Assembly (NCBI GenBank): GCA_946411525.1
Contig: CAMKEI010000002.1
Location: 45,517 to 109,516, forward strand
From: an uncultured Clostridia bacterium
GTDB taxonomy: Bacteria; Bacillota; Clostridia; Christensenellales; Aristaeellaceae
Length of the DNA: 64,000 bases
Direction: 5' to 3'
This document shows, piece by piece, positions 1 through 8,448 of this stretch (positions are counted from its first letter, which is position 1; every line of letters starts with the position of its first letter). The position numbers and the translations under genes were made by a program. The notes under the pieces are model-generated. The model was not told the DNA's origin and searched no databases. It saw only the letters and a program-made list of their open reading frames with translations.

Positions 1-1
1 C

Positions 2-487
2 CGGGTGGTGATCGCCTACCGGATCAGCGCCAATACAGACCTGATCGTGCTTCACGAAGGCGCGCCTGAAGAGGGGACTGAATGGGATCAGGTCGTCGAG
101 GACTGGATTCCCGGGGATCTGAATCCCACCGGGTATCCGGATGTGGATAAGGAATATGAATGGCTGAACGGCAAAGGGCAGCGCTGGCTGGAATTTCCGT
201 ACTGCGGCATCCGTGAGAACCTTATCCTGGAGGACGGCACGCAGCTGGATTTTATGGCGGGCACGGATATGAAACTGCCGGACGGTACCATTGTCGGATG
301 GAGGCAATGCCTGGTTCCGCAGGAAAAGGCGGAACAGAATATGACTTTCCGGCTGCCCGTATTCTATGGCAGGGCAACCAAATTCCAGGACTACGCAACG
401 TTTATGGAAAGCTTCGGACATAAGTATACCGCCGGTATTTCTTTTACCCTGTGCCGGATGGAAAAGAAAACCCCCGACGGGGAGTAA
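2..487 (+). CDS. Hypothetical protein, 5' end outside window
   Basis: The reading frame is open to the left edge of the window, so this is the C-terminal part (about 160 residues) of a longer protein or a protein starting at the GTG codons near the edge. It is soluble-looking, acidic and rich in Trp/Tyr, with no membrane segment and no motif I recognise. It ends in TAA and is followed at once by a strong hairpin terminator, so it is the last gene of its transcript. Function unknown. Confidence 0.6.
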   Translation, partial: RVVIAYRISANTDLIVLHEGAPEEGTEWDQVVEDWIPGDLNPTGYPDVDKEYEWLNGKGQRWLEFPYCGIRENLILEDGTQLDFMAGTDMKLPDGTIVGWRQCLVPQEKAEQNMTFRLPVFYGRATKFQDYATFMESFGHKYTAGISFTLCRMEKKTPDGE

Positions 488-500
488 AAGGCATCCCGAC

Positions 501-538
501 GCCGCAGCAGAATGGTCTGCTGCGGCTTTCTGTTCTTC
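501..538 (+). terminator. Rho-independent terminator
   Basis: A perfect 10-bp stem (GCCGCAGCAG / CTGCTGCGGC, 501-510 and 517-526) with a 6-nt loop is followed by a T-rich run. It lies 13 bases after the stop codon of the first gene. Confidence 0.85.
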
Positions 539-601
539 CGGAAAACAACCGGCCGGGGCTTGCAGGAAACGGTTTTCCCGCGGCAGAACGGCAGGGGAAT
601 A

Positions 602-630
602 TTGCACAAAACGGTTTTATCATTTATTAT
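602..630 (+). promoter_or_regulatory. Sigma-A-type promoter
   Basis: TTGCAC (602-607) and TATTAT (625-630) are separated by 17 bases. The pair sits about 40 bases ahead of the start codon at 671, after the preceding terminator, so it is a good candidate promoter for the following two-gene unit. Confidence 0.6.
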
Positions 631-670
631 GGAGCCAGCACAGAAAGACAAGTGAACAGAGGGGTATATC

Positions 671-1174
671 ATGGGACTGTTTGATTTCCTGAAGAAGAAA
701 AAGAGTGAACCGGCAAAGCCCGCGCAGCCTGCACGGCCGGCACAGCCTGCTCCCGCGCCGCGGATAAGGGGGCCGCTGTATGTGTACATGGATATCGACA
801 AGCTGGGCGGCGGCGCGTACGGCCTTTCTGCAGGGCAGGCGGTAGCGAAGGCCGTACCTGCTTCGATGATGAACGGGATGAGCATCCTGAGCGGCGACTC
901 CAATGCCACGCTGCGGGGTTCAGCCAATGAATATGTGATCGGCCTGCGGGGCAGCGATACCGCGCTGGACGCCGTGGAAGACAAACTTCGCGCGGATTCC
1001 ACGCTGAAGGCGGTCCTTTCCCGCACAGGCATCCGCAGGGGCGCAGTCAGCGAGCCGCTGGTGGCTGACGGCACCGTGCAGGGCGGAACCCTCGTCAATC
1101 CGCCCGGCCACAGCACCAGCTTCTGCGGGCTGGGCTTCAGGGATACCTGGAAGAAACAGGAGGAACAGAAGTAA
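671..1174 (+). CDS. Hypothetical protein with basic N-terminus and Pro/Ala linker
   Basis: 167 residues. The start is a short amphipathic, lysine-rich segment (MGLFDFLKKKK) of the kind often found in small membrane-peripheral proteins. An Ala/Pro/Gln repeat linker (residues about 13-33) follows, and then a compact glycine-rich domain of about 125 residues with no signature I recognise. An AGAGGGG ribosome site supports the ATG at 671. It is followed after 15 bases by the zinc-ribbon gene, so the two are probably co-transcribed. Function unknown. Confidence 0.7.
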   Translation: MGLFDFLKKKKSEPAKPAQPARPAQPAPAPRIRGPLYVYMDIDKLGGGAYGLSAGQAVAKAVPASMMNGMSILSGDSNATLRGSANEYVIGLRGSDTALDAVEDKLRADSTLKAVLSRTGIRRGAVSEPLVADGTVQGGTLVNPPGHSTSFCGLGFRDTWKKQEEQK

Positions 1175-1189
1175 GAGGAGGGGAAAAGC

Positions 1190-1474
1190 ATGTTTGTCGG
1201 AAATGGAATGGATATCTTTGCGATGCTACAGGAAGCGAAAGGAAAATGCCCGAAATGCGGGAAGGAGCTGACCTTCAAGTCGGCTGCCAATCTCGCGAAA
1301 AGCCATGACATCAGCGAGAATGTGGTCATGTGCGACAGCTGCAACCGGGTGTTCGAGGTGAACCTTGTGCCGGGCCGCATGACGCTGACGAACGACGTGA
1401 CGTCGAAATATCCGCAGGTTAAACCCGGAAAATCGGGCGGCTTGTTTTCCAAACTGTTTAAAAAACAAGCCTGA
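1190..1474 (+). CDS. Small zinc-ribbon protein
   Basis: 94 residues with two CxxC knuckles, C20/C23 (CPKCG) and C48/C51 (CDSC), separated by about 24 residues. This arrangement would bind one zinc ion. The basic C-terminus ends in LFSKLFKKQA, resembling the lysine/phenylalanine start of the upstream protein, so both may contact the same surface; that is inference. The start at 1190 is supported by a GAGGAGGGG site. There is no DNA- or RNA-binding motif beyond the ribbon. It is the last gene before a bidirectional terminator. Confidence 0.75.
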   Translation: MFVGNGMDIFAMLQEAKGKCPKCGKELTFKSAANLAKSHDISENVVMCDSCNRVFEVNLVPGRMTLTNDVTSKYPQVKPGKSGGLFSKLFKKQA

Positions 1475-1520
1475 ACAGAAATGCCGCTGAAGAACCGTCC
1501 GGGATAACAGGAATCAAAAA

Positions 1521-1550
1521 GAAACGGCGTTCGGATGAACGCCGTTTCTT
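1521..1550. terminator. Bidirectional terminator
   Basis: A perfect 12-bp stem (1521-1532 with 1537-1548, loop GGAT) lies between the convergent genes ending at 1474 (+) and 1604 (-). The stem is preceded by AAAAA on the plus strand, which is a TTTTT tail for minus-strand transcripts, so termination of the ABC transporter message should be efficient. Confidence 0.85.
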
Positions 1551-1603
1551 GCTGTGGGGAAAGGGATAAAAGGAGGAATGAAGAATGAGAAAACCGGCTC
1601 TGG

Positions 1604-3352
1604 TTATTCCGGTCTCCTCTGTTCGTCGCTCTGGATACTGTTCATCCGAGCGTAACTGCCTCCCAGGGCAACCAGCTCCGTGTGGGTGCCGCGCTCGGTG
1701 ATGCGGCCTTCCTCGATGACAAGGATCTGGTCGGCGCCGCGGATGGTGGACAGCCGGTGCGCGATCGCGATAATCGTACGGGTGCCGGCGATGCCCGCAA
1801 TGGCCTTTCGGATCTGCTGTTCCGTCTCCACGTCCACGGAGGCGGTTGCTTCGTCCAGGATGATGATCGGGCTTTTCCGCAGGATTGCCCTTGCAATGGC
1901 CACCCGCTGCTTCTGCCCGCCGGAGAGGCGCAGCCCGCGCTCGCCGACCTGGGTGTCGTATCCGTCCGGCATGGCTGTGATGTCCTCATGGATGTTGGCG
2001 GCTTTCGCAGCCTCCCGGATTTCCTCCATGGAAGCGTCCGTAACCGCGTAGCCGATATTCTCCGCGATGGTGCCGTTAAAGAGGAAGGTATCCTGAAGCA
2101 CAGGGGAAATGTTCTTCCGCAGGCTTTCGATGGTCACGTCCTGAATATCATGTCCGTCAATCAGGATACGCCCGGAAGAAGGCTCATAGAACCGGGAGAT
2201 CAGCTGGGTCAGGGTCGTCTTGCCTACGCCGGTGGGGCCCACCAGCGCCAGCATCTGCCCGGGCTTGCAGACGAAGGAAACGTCCTTCAGTACGGGTACG
2301 GTTTCCTGGTAGGAGAAGCTTACATGATCAAAGGTGATCTCGCCCTGCGCGGTGCCGAGGTCCTCGGCACCTTCCCGGTCCTGAATCTCTGACGGCGCGT
2401 CCAGTACAGCCAGTACGCGTTCCGCTCCGGCCATGGACTGCTGCATGTTCTCCAGCAGGTTGGCCAGGCCCGTGACCGGTCCGTAGAACAGGCCCAGGTA
2501 CAGCAGGAACGCGACGATATCCGCTACGCTCAGGCTCTCCCGGAAGGCGAGATAACCGCCGAAGCCGACTACCAGGATCGTGCCCAGCGAGGAAATGAAT
2601 TCGACGGAGGGATGGAAGACCGCGCTGATTTTCAGTGCCTGGAGCATCGCGCGGATGTGTTCGAAGTTCGATACGTTGACCTGTTCCGTCTCGTATTCTT
2701 CCCGGCCAAAGGACTGGATCTCATGGATGCCGGATAGGTTGTCCTGGAGCTTGCCGTTCAGTTCGCCCATCTTCTTCTGGGAGATCCGGAAGAAAGGGCG
2801 GACTTTTTTAGAGAAGACGATGCCGGAAGCGAAGATCAGGGGAATCGGCGCACAGGTGATGAGCGCAAGCTTCCAGTTGATGGTCAGCAGCACGACCAGG
2901 ACGCCGGTGAAGGTGACCAGGTTCGTGATCGTTTCGGGAATCATGTGGGCGTAGAGCAGCTCGAAATCCCGGGTATCGTTCACGATCCGGCTCATCAGGT
3001 CGCCGGTCTGCTTGTCGTGAAAATAGCCCAGGTGCATGTGCTCCAGCTTGTCATAGGTGCGGGTGCGCAGGTCGCCCACCAGGAACCAGGCGGCTTTGTG
3101 GGCAAGATAATTGCTCAGGAACCGGAAGAGGATCCGCAGCAGGTACAGCCCTACCAGCAGCGCGGTGAACAGGCCGATGGTCTGCAGGCCGGCATCGTCC
3201 ACCCCCTTCTCCACAATGCCCGTCATGGCGGAGAGGAGTTTCGGCGCAGTCAGGTTCACCGCGGTCAGCGCCAGTGTAGACAGGATCGCGACGGCGTACA
3301 GGGTTCGGTACCGGATGGCTTCACGGCTGAGCCGCCACAGGGTTTTAATCAT
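1604..3352 (-). CDS. ABC exporter, fused permease and ATPase (MsbA/MDR type)
   Basis: 582 residues, the usual length of a half-size type IV ABC exporter. The N-terminal 320 residues form the six-helix transmembrane domain. The C-terminal ATPase domain shows Walker A (GPTGVGKTT), the LSGGQ signature preceded by the exporter X-loop VGERG, Walker B (IIILDEATASVD) and the H-loop (AHRLST). It would act as a homodimer, or with a partner, to pump lipids, drugs or peptides out of the cell; the substrate cannot be read from the sequence. A GGAGG site precedes the ATG. It lies 125 bases downstream of the MATE exporter on the same strand, so the two exporters may be co-transcribed. Confidence 0.93.
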   Translation of the reverse strand: MIKTLWRLSREAIRYRTLYAVAILSTLALTAVNLTAPKLLSAMTGIVEKGVDDAGLQTIGLFTALLVGLYLLRILFRFLSNYLAHKAAWFLVGDLRTRTYDKLEHMHLGYFHDKQTGDLMSRIVNDTRDFELLYAHMIPETITNLVTFTGVLVVLLTINWKLALITCAPIPLIFASGIVFSKKVRPFFRISQKKMGELNGKLQDNLSGIHEIQSFGREEYETEQVNVSNFEHIRAMLQALKISAVFHPSVEFISSLGTILVVGFGGYLAFRESLSVADIVAFLLYLGLFYGPVTGLANLLENMQQSMAGAERVLAVLDAPSEIQDREGAEDLGTAQGEITFDHVSFSYQETVPVLKDVSFVCKPGQMLALVGPTGVGKTTLTQLISRFYEPSSGRILIDGHDIQDVTIESLRKNISPVLQDTFLFNGTIAENIGYAVTDASMEEIREAAKAANIHEDITAMPDGYDTQVGERGLRLSGGQKQRVAIARAILRKSPIIILDEATASVDVETEQQIRKAIAGIAGTRTIIAIAHRLSTIRGADQILVIEEGRITERGTHTELVALGGSYARMNSIQSDEQRRPE

Positions 3353-3477
3353 TTTTTCCTCCGGTCAATACGGTTTTCATTCGGGATAACGGATTGCAAA
3401 GACGGAACTGCAGGCGCTTTTCCGCAGACAGGGATATGCCAAAGGAATGACAGCAGATCAGAATGATGAGTTGCGGA

Positions 3478-4887
3478 TTATGCGTTGCCGCTGATGTTTT
3501 TCCTTCTCCAGCTTACATATCTCAGTATACATGAAATCCCTGCCAGCATCCAGGTGACGCCTGCGGTAATCCAGATGGACCAGACGCCGGCGGCGGTGAT
3601 GCCCAGGAGCAGCAGCGGCAGTCCGACGCGCCCCGCGATCTCCACAATACCGTTGACGAAGGCGAAGACTGCGTCGCCCACGCCGTTCAGCACGCCGCGG
3701 CAGACGTAGATCACGCCGAGGAAGATGTAGAAGCAGCTGGTGATCTGCAGCGCCCTGCGGCCCAGGTCGATGACGTCCTTCTCCCGGACGAAGAGGCCCA
3801 CCAGGCTGCCGCCCCACAGCTGCATGACCAGAGACATGATTCCGGCCAGGACGGCCATGGCCAGCAGGCTGTCACGGAATCCCTCGCGGATCCGTTTCAT
3901 TTTGCCGGCGCCCATGTTCTGGCTCGTATAGGTCGACAGGGCCATGCTCATGGAACCGAAGGGCATCTGCACCAGCTGCTCCAGCCGGTTGCCGGCAGTA
4001 TAGGCCGCCATGGCGGTGGGGCCGAAGACGTTGACAACGGACTGCAGCGCTGTGGTGGAGATCGCGATAAGGCTCCATTGCAGCGCCAGCGGCAGACCCA
4101 GGCGGACGGTCTTCTTCGCGATGGCCTTGTCAAAGGCCAGGGATTCCCTGGTCAGATGGAAATAGGGATTGCGCCTGAACGCCCAGATCAGGGAACCGGC
4201 GCCTGCCAGCAGCTGGCTCAGCATGGTGGCGAAAGCCGCGCCGAACACGCCCAGACGGAACACACCGACGAACAGCAGGTCCAGTCCGATGTTCAGGAAA
4301 CAGGAGAATACCAGGAAATACAGCGGCGTACGGGAATCTCCCAAAGCGCGCTGCATGGATGAAGCGTAGTTGTAGACGGCGATCAGCGGTACGGAAGCCG
4401 AAGTCATGCGCATATAGGTGATCGCGTCGGGCAGGATTTCCGCCGGTGTGCCCATCCAGGCCAGCACCGTGGGAACCATGGCGAAGGCGACCGATCCGGT
4501 CAGCAGGGAGGATCCGATCATGATATACGCCGAGTTGGCAATGGCTTTGCAGACCAGCCGGTCATCGCGGGCGCCGAAATATTGAGCCGTGACGATGCCG
4601 CAGCCGCCGCTGATTCCGTTGAAGATGGAGAAGAACAGAAAGGAGATGGAGCCGGTGGCGCCTACAGCTGCCAGGGCGTTGGCACCCAGCAGCCGGCCGA
4701 CAATCATGGAGTCCGCCAGGTTATACGCCTGCTGGAACAGGTTGCCGATCAGCAGCGGCAGCGCAAAAACGGCAAGCAGCGCCAGCGGGCTGCCTTCCGT
4801 CATGTTCATGGTCGTGTTGCGGGGGGAGCGTCTGCGGAGCGGGAAAAGCCCTCGCTTCGCCGGATCAACTGCACCGGTCAGACTCAT
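3478..4887 (-). CDS. MATE family multidrug/Na+ efflux transporter
   Basis: About 469 residues from the ATG at 4887, which has a GGGGAAGG site. A longer frame starts at 4986 but lacks a ribosome site and runs into the neighbouring promoter. The protein has about 12 predicted membrane helices in two homologous halves with the MATE pattern (LPLLIGNLFQQAYNLADSMIVGR in outline, then a second half starting near residue 260). MATE proteins exchange Na+ or H+ for cationic drugs or metabolites across the cytoplasmic membrane. It is divergent from the alcohol dehydrogenase operon. Confidence 0.9.
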   Translation of the reverse strand: MSLTGAVDPAKRGLFPLRRRSPRNTTMNMTEGSPLALLAVFALPLLIGNLFQQAYNLADSMIVGRLLGANALAAVGATGSISFLFFSIFNGISGGCGIVTAQYFGARDDRLVCKAIANSAYIMIGSSLLTGSVAFAMVPTVLAWMGTPAEILPDAITYMRMTSASVPLIAVYNYASSMQRALGDSRTPLYFLVFSCFLNIGLDLLFVGVFRLGVFGAAFATMLSQLLAGAGSLIWAFRRNPYFHLTRESLAFDKAIAKKTVRLGLPLALQWSLIAISTTALQSVVNVFGPTAMAAYTAGNRLEQLVQMPFGSMSMALSTYTSQNMGAGKMKRIREGFRDSLLAMAVLAGIMSLVMQLWGGSLVGLFVREKDVIDLGRRALQITSCFYIFLGVIYVCRGVLNGVGDAVFAFVNGIVEIAGRVGLPLLLLGITAAGVWSIWITAGVTWMLAGISCILRYVSWRRKNISGNA

Positions 4888-4987
4888 CGATCCTTCCCCC
4901 TTTACACCGTGATTCAGTTTATTGTAGGGCCTGGATGGGGGAGAGTACTTCCCATTTTTTGACGGACGGCATCTCATATTTTGCACC

Positions 4988-5018
4988 TTGACTTAAAGCT
5001 GACTCTAAGTTTTATCAT
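4988..5018 (+). promoter_or_regulatory. MerR-type promoter with 19-bp spacer
   Basis: TTGACT (4988-4993) and TATCAT (5013-5018) are 19 bases apart, the overlong spacing typical of promoters that MerR-family activators untwist. The spacer carries an imperfect dyad (4991-5010, 7 of 10 pairs match) that includes AAGCTGACTCTAAG. The same core occurs in the aldo/keto reductase promoter at 39006-39036. The downstream gene starts at 5066. Confidence 0.7.
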
Positions 5019-5065
5019 AAAAGCAGAAAAACGCGGCAACGATCTGATACGAAGGAGGAAACAGA

Positions 5066-6244
5066 ATGTTCGGATTTAATTATTATACGCCCACAAAGGT
5101 GGTTTTCGGAAAGAACACGGAAGCCCAGGCAGCGGATCTGATTAAGGAATTCGGCGGCAAAAAGGTACTGATCCATTACGGCGGCGGGAGCGTGGTCCGC
5201 TCCGGGCTGCTGCAGCGGGTGACGGATACGCTGGACGAGGCGGGCATTCCGTACGTGACGCTCGGCGGCGCGGTGCCGAATCCCCATCTGGGCCTGGTGT
5301 ATGAGGGTATTGAGCTGTGTAAAAAAGAAGGCGTCAATTTCCTGCTGGCCGTGGGCGGCGGCAGCGCCATCGACTCGGCCAAGGCCATCGGCTACGGCGT
5401 GACGAACGACGGCGACGTGTGGGATTTCTATGATTACAAACGGAATGCGACAGCCTGTCTGCCCCTGGGCGTGATCCTGACCATCGCAGCCACCGGCAGC
5501 GAGATGAGCGATTCCTCCGTCATTACGAAGGAGGAGGGCCTGGTCAAACGCGGATACAGCAGCGATTACTGCCGGCCGAAGTTCGCGATCATGAATCCTG
5601 AACTGACCATGACGCTGCCGGATTACCAGACGGCCTGCGGCTGCACGGACATCATGATGCATACGATGGAGCGCTATTTCACCAACGGCGGAAATATGGA
5701 GATCACCGACGCCCTGGCGGAGGGCCTGCTTCGTACGGTCATGAAGAACGCGGAGATTCTGGCGAAGGATCCGAAGAACTATGACGCCCGGGCTGAGGTC
5801 ATGTGGGCCGGCAGTCTGGCGCACAACGGCCTGACCGGCTGCGGCAATGACGGCGGTGACTGGATGACCCATAAGCTCGAACACGAGCTCGGCGGTCTGT
5901 ACGACGTAGCGCACGGCGCGGGCCTCGCGGCCATCTGGGGAAGCTGGGCGCGGTATGTATGCGGGAACTGCCTGCCGCGGTTCGTACGGTTTGCGGTCAA
6001 CGTCATGGGCGTGGAACCTGCCGGATCGGATGAGGAGACTGCCCTGAAAGGCATAGAGGCGATGGAGGAGTTCTACCGGCGGATCAATATGCCTACAAAC
6101 CTGCGGGAGCTGGGCGTCGACGCGACGGATGAGGACCTGATCACAATGGCGCACAAATGCGCCGTGGGCGTCAACGGGGCGAAGGGTTCCGCCCGGCTGC
6201 TGAAGGAAGAGGATATGCTGGCGATCTACAAAGCCAGCAGATAA
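5066..6244 (+). CDS. Iron-containing alcohol dehydrogenase (BDH/YqhD type)
   Basis: 392 residues, family length. The dinucleotide-binding motif GGGSAIDSAK lies at about 98-107. The metal ligands fall in the expected places: D195, H199, H269 and H283 match the D/H/H/H spacing of YqhD. Members reduce aldehydes to alcohols with NAD(P)H, often as detoxification of short-chain aldehydes or as butanol dehydrogenase. A GGAGG site precedes the ATG. It is the first gene of an operon with an SDR enzyme and an AraC regulator, started by a MerR-type promoter, which fits an aldehyde-stress role (inference). Confidence 0.93.
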   Translation: MFGFNYYTPTKVVFGKNTEAQAADLIKEFGGKKVLIHYGGGSVVRSGLLQRVTDTLDEAGIPYVTLGGAVPNPHLGLVYEGIELCKKEGVNFLLAVGGGSAIDSAKAIGYGVTNDGDVWDFYDYKRNATACLPLGVILTIAATGSEMSDSSVITKEEGLVKRGYSSDYCRPKFAIMNPELTMTLPDYQTACGCTDIMMHTMERYFTNGGNMEITDALAEGLLRTVMKNAEILAKDPKNYDARAEVMWAGSLAHNGLTGCGNDGGDWMTHKLEHELGGLYDVAHGAGLAAIWGSWARYVCGNCLPRFVRFAVNVMGVEPAGSDEETALKGIEAMEEFYRRINMPTNLRELGVDATDEDLITMAHKCAVGVNGAKGSARLLKEEDMLAIYKASR

Positions 6245-6258
6245 CGGAGGAGCGGAAG

Positions 6259-7011
6259 ATGTACCAGGTAAAGGGAAAATGGGCGCTGATTACCGGCGCG
6301 GCCCGGGGGATCGGATACCTGACGGCGAAGTTCATGGCAGAGCAGGGCTGTAACCTGATCCTGCACAGCCGGGATCTTGCGCATACGGAAAAGGCGCTGG
6401 CGGAAGTCCGTGCCCGCGGCGTGTCCGCGGTGGCGGTGGCGGCGGACCTGAACGATCTGAACGCCGTGAAGGGAATGCTGCAGGAGATTGACGACCTCGG
6501 GGTGGACGTGGATATCGTCCTGAACAATGCCGGGCTGCAGATCGCCTACCGGACGGATTACTGCGCCACGCCCGCGGAAGATTATGAGGTCAGTTTCCGC
6601 GTGAATACCATCGCACCGGCGATGATCTGTTATCATTTCCTGCCGAAGATGATGGCAAAGGGCACGGGCCGCATCCTGAACACCACCAGCGGTATCGCGC
6701 TGGACGTCTGTCAGGCGGGCTATTCCGCTAGCAAGGCGGCGCTGGACAAGATTACCATCGACCTGGGCTCGAAAGTCGAAGGCACGGACGTACTGATTAA
6801 CCTGACCGATCCCGGCTGGTGCCGGACGGACCTGGGCGGGGCCCAGGCGCCGAACGCGCCGGAGAGCGCCATTCCCGGCATCACGGTGGGCGTTTTTGTG
6901 GACGACGGAAAGTCCGGTCGCTATCTCGGCGCGCAGCACTTCACGGGGATGTCGCTGGAGGATGCCGTGAAGAAGGCGGAAGCGGAGTTTGACAGTCCTT
7001 ACGGAAAGTGA
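6259..7011 (+). CDS. SDR family NAD(P)-dependent oxidoreductase
   Basis: 250 residues from the ATG at 6259, 14 bases after the alcohol dehydrogenase stop and with a GGAGG site. The classical short-chain dehydrogenase features are present: TGAARGIG cofactor motif (12-19), NNAG (89-92), catalytic S144, and Y155/K159 in YxxxK. The enzyme oxidises or reduces a small alcohol/carbonyl in the cytoplasm. Its substrate is unknown, but operon position links it to the alcohol dehydrogenase. An upstream extension of the frame overlaps the previous gene and lacks a ribosome site. Confidence 0.92.
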   Translation: MYQVKGKWALITGAARGIGYLTAKFMAEQGCNLILHSRDLAHTEKALAEVRARGVSAVAVAADLNDLNAVKGMLQEIDDLGVDVDIVLNNAGLQIAYRTDYCATPAEDYEVSFRVNTIAPAMICYHFLPKMMAKGTGRILNTTSGIALDVCQAGYSASKAALDKITIDLGSKVEGTDVLINLTDPGWCRTDLGGAQAPNAPESAIPGITVGVFVDDGKSGRYLGAQHFTGMSLEDAVKKAEAEFDSPYGK

Positions 7012-7024
7012 CCGGAGAGAAAAA

Positions 7025-7882
7025 ATGGATTACAGCCAATATGAGGATTACGGGTTTGAGCGCGCCAGCGCCTTCAACCTGTCCACCGGGTACGAGGAAC
7101 GGAGCTATCAGACGCACTGGCATTCATACGGTGAGATCCTGCTGGTCGGACCCGGAAAGACCAACATCTTCATGGTTAACCGGGAGACCTATGAGCTGGT
7201 GGAAGGGGACTTCCTGCTGATCTGGCCGATGGAGATGCACGCGATCATCGACGCGGACCGGAAGGAATCCCTGGTCATCCAGTTCAGCAACGCGTTCATG
7301 AACTCCCTGTTCGACCTGCAGCGGATCATGCATTTTTACCGGAACCTGCATGTGCTGTGCATTCAGGCGCATCCGGAACTGGTTTCCCGGCTCAGGAGCA
7401 TTGCGGACAGCATGAGAGAGATTTTCTTATCCGCAGGCCCCGACCGGGAACTGAGATGCTGCATGCTGCTGATGGAGTTCATGCTGACGCTGGACCGGCA
7501 CCGGGAGGAATTTGCGCCGGAGCTCCGGAACGGGCAGACTTACAGCTATACCGACACGGTCATGCGGCGGATGATCATGGTGACCGACCACATCAAGAAC
7601 AACCTGACGGCGGACGACCTGTCCCAGGGCGCGATGGCCAGGATGGCCGGCATCAGCAAGGACTATTTCTCCCGGATTTTCCGGAATGTGACCGGCATGA
7701 ACTACAGCAAATGGCTGAACATGATCCGCCTGGAGAAGGCGACGGAGCTGCTGGCGGACAGGGAAAAAACCCTGACAGAGATCGCAATGCTGTCAGGGTT
7801 CCAGAGCATCTCCAGTTTCAACCGGGTGTTCCACGCGGAGAAGGGCATGGCCCCGGGCGAATACCGGGCGCTGCGGATGTAA
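7025..7882 (+). CDS. AraC family transcriptional regulator
   Basis: 285 residues. The N-terminal cupin-like sensor (His-rich TYQTHWHSYGEI region, residues about 1-110) is followed by a C-terminal pair of helix-turn-helix motifs (about 185-285) with the AraC signature ending in GFQSISSFNRVFHAEKGMAP. The start at 7025 follows GGAGAG and lies 13 bases after the SDR stop. It is the third gene of the operon and probably regulates it, or related sugar/alcohol genes, in response to a small ligand. A hairpin terminator follows. Confidence 0.92.
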   Translation: MDYSQYEDYGFERASAFNLSTGYEERSYQTHWHSYGEILLVGPGKTNIFMVNRETYELVEGDFLLIWPMEMHAIIDADRKESLVIQFSNAFMNSLFDLQRIMHFYRNLHVLCIQAHPELVSRLRSIADSMREIFLSAGPDRELRCCMLLMEFMLTLDRHREEFAPELRNGQTYSYTDTVMRRMIMVTDHIKNNLTADDLSQGAMARMAGISKDYFSRIFRNVTGMNYSKWLNMIRLEKATELLADREKTLTEIAMLSGFQSISSFNRVFHAEKGMAPGEYRALRM

Positions 7883-7891
7883 CAGGAAAAA

Positions 7892-7920
7892 GGCAGGGAT
7901 GATTCCCTGCCCTTGTTTTG
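7892..7920 (+). terminator. Rho-independent terminator
   Basis: Stem GGCAGGGA / TCCCTGCC (7892-7899 and 7904-7911) with a 4-nt loop is followed by CTTGTTTTG. It closes the alcohol dehydrogenase operon and abuts the convergent VOC gene that ends at 7922. Confidence 0.8.
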
Positions 7921-7921
7921 C

Positions 7922-8299
7922 CTATTTTTCCTGAAAGAATTCGATCTCCTCGCCCAGCGGACCGAAGCAGAACGCCATCCGCGCGGGGAGCGGGGGATCC
8001 GACCGGATTTCGATATCGTTGGGTTCGATGAACACTTCATATCCCGCCGATTTCACTTTTTCGGCAATCCCGTCCACGTCATCCGCGGCAAAGGCGATGT
8101 GGCGCAGCGCGCCTTTGGTCCGGACGCCCGGCCCGTTGCGGAAGATCTCCAGGAAGCCGCACCCGGAGTCGATCATGACGCCCTCCGGCCACTCCCGGAC
8201 CAGGGAAAAACCGAGCAGATTCAGATAGAAATCCTTCGCTTTCTCAAATTCTTCCGTTGTTCCGCATTTCAGGGAAATATGATGGATTCCTTTGATCAT
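7922..8299 (-). CDS. VOC family protein (glyoxalase/bleomycin-resistance fold)
   Basis: 125 residues with the two beta-alpha-beta-beta-beta units of the vicinal-oxygen-chelate fold. It starts IHHISLKCG, carries a central LRHIAFAADD strand with the second metal-ligand position, and ends GEEIEFFQEK with the terminal Glu ligand. Members include glyoxalase I, epimerases, dioxygenases and drug-binding proteins; the exact activity cannot be assigned. GGAGGG precedes the ATG. It stands alone, convergent to the alcohol dehydrogenase operon. Confidence 0.88.
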   Translation of the reverse strand: MIKGIHHISLKCGTTEEFEKAKDFYLNLLGFSLVREWPEGVMIDSGCGFLEIFRNGPGVRTKGALRHIAFAADDVDGIAEKVKSAGYEVFIEPNDIEIRSDPPLPARMAFCFGPLGEEIEFFQEK

Positions 8300-8448
8300 G
8301 CCTTATCCCTCCGTCTTTTTGCAGACAGATCATATCACGGGACAGCCGGCCGGACAAGATGAATCCGGTCCGGGTATTCAGCGCGCCGGATTGACATCGG
8401 TGCGCAAAAAATGCATGATGGGATCAGAAACGATACGGGAGGAAAACC

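Noticed and set aside
391..1452. A 353-codon minus-strand frame across the first small genes
   Set aside because: Proline/serine-rich shadow that crosses a terminator and a promoter; the plus-strand genes have ribosome sites and zinc motifs.
5015..6154. A 379-codon frame on the minus strand opposite the alcohol dehydrogenase
   Set aside because: Shadow of a clear enzyme gene with all catalytic residues on the plus strand.
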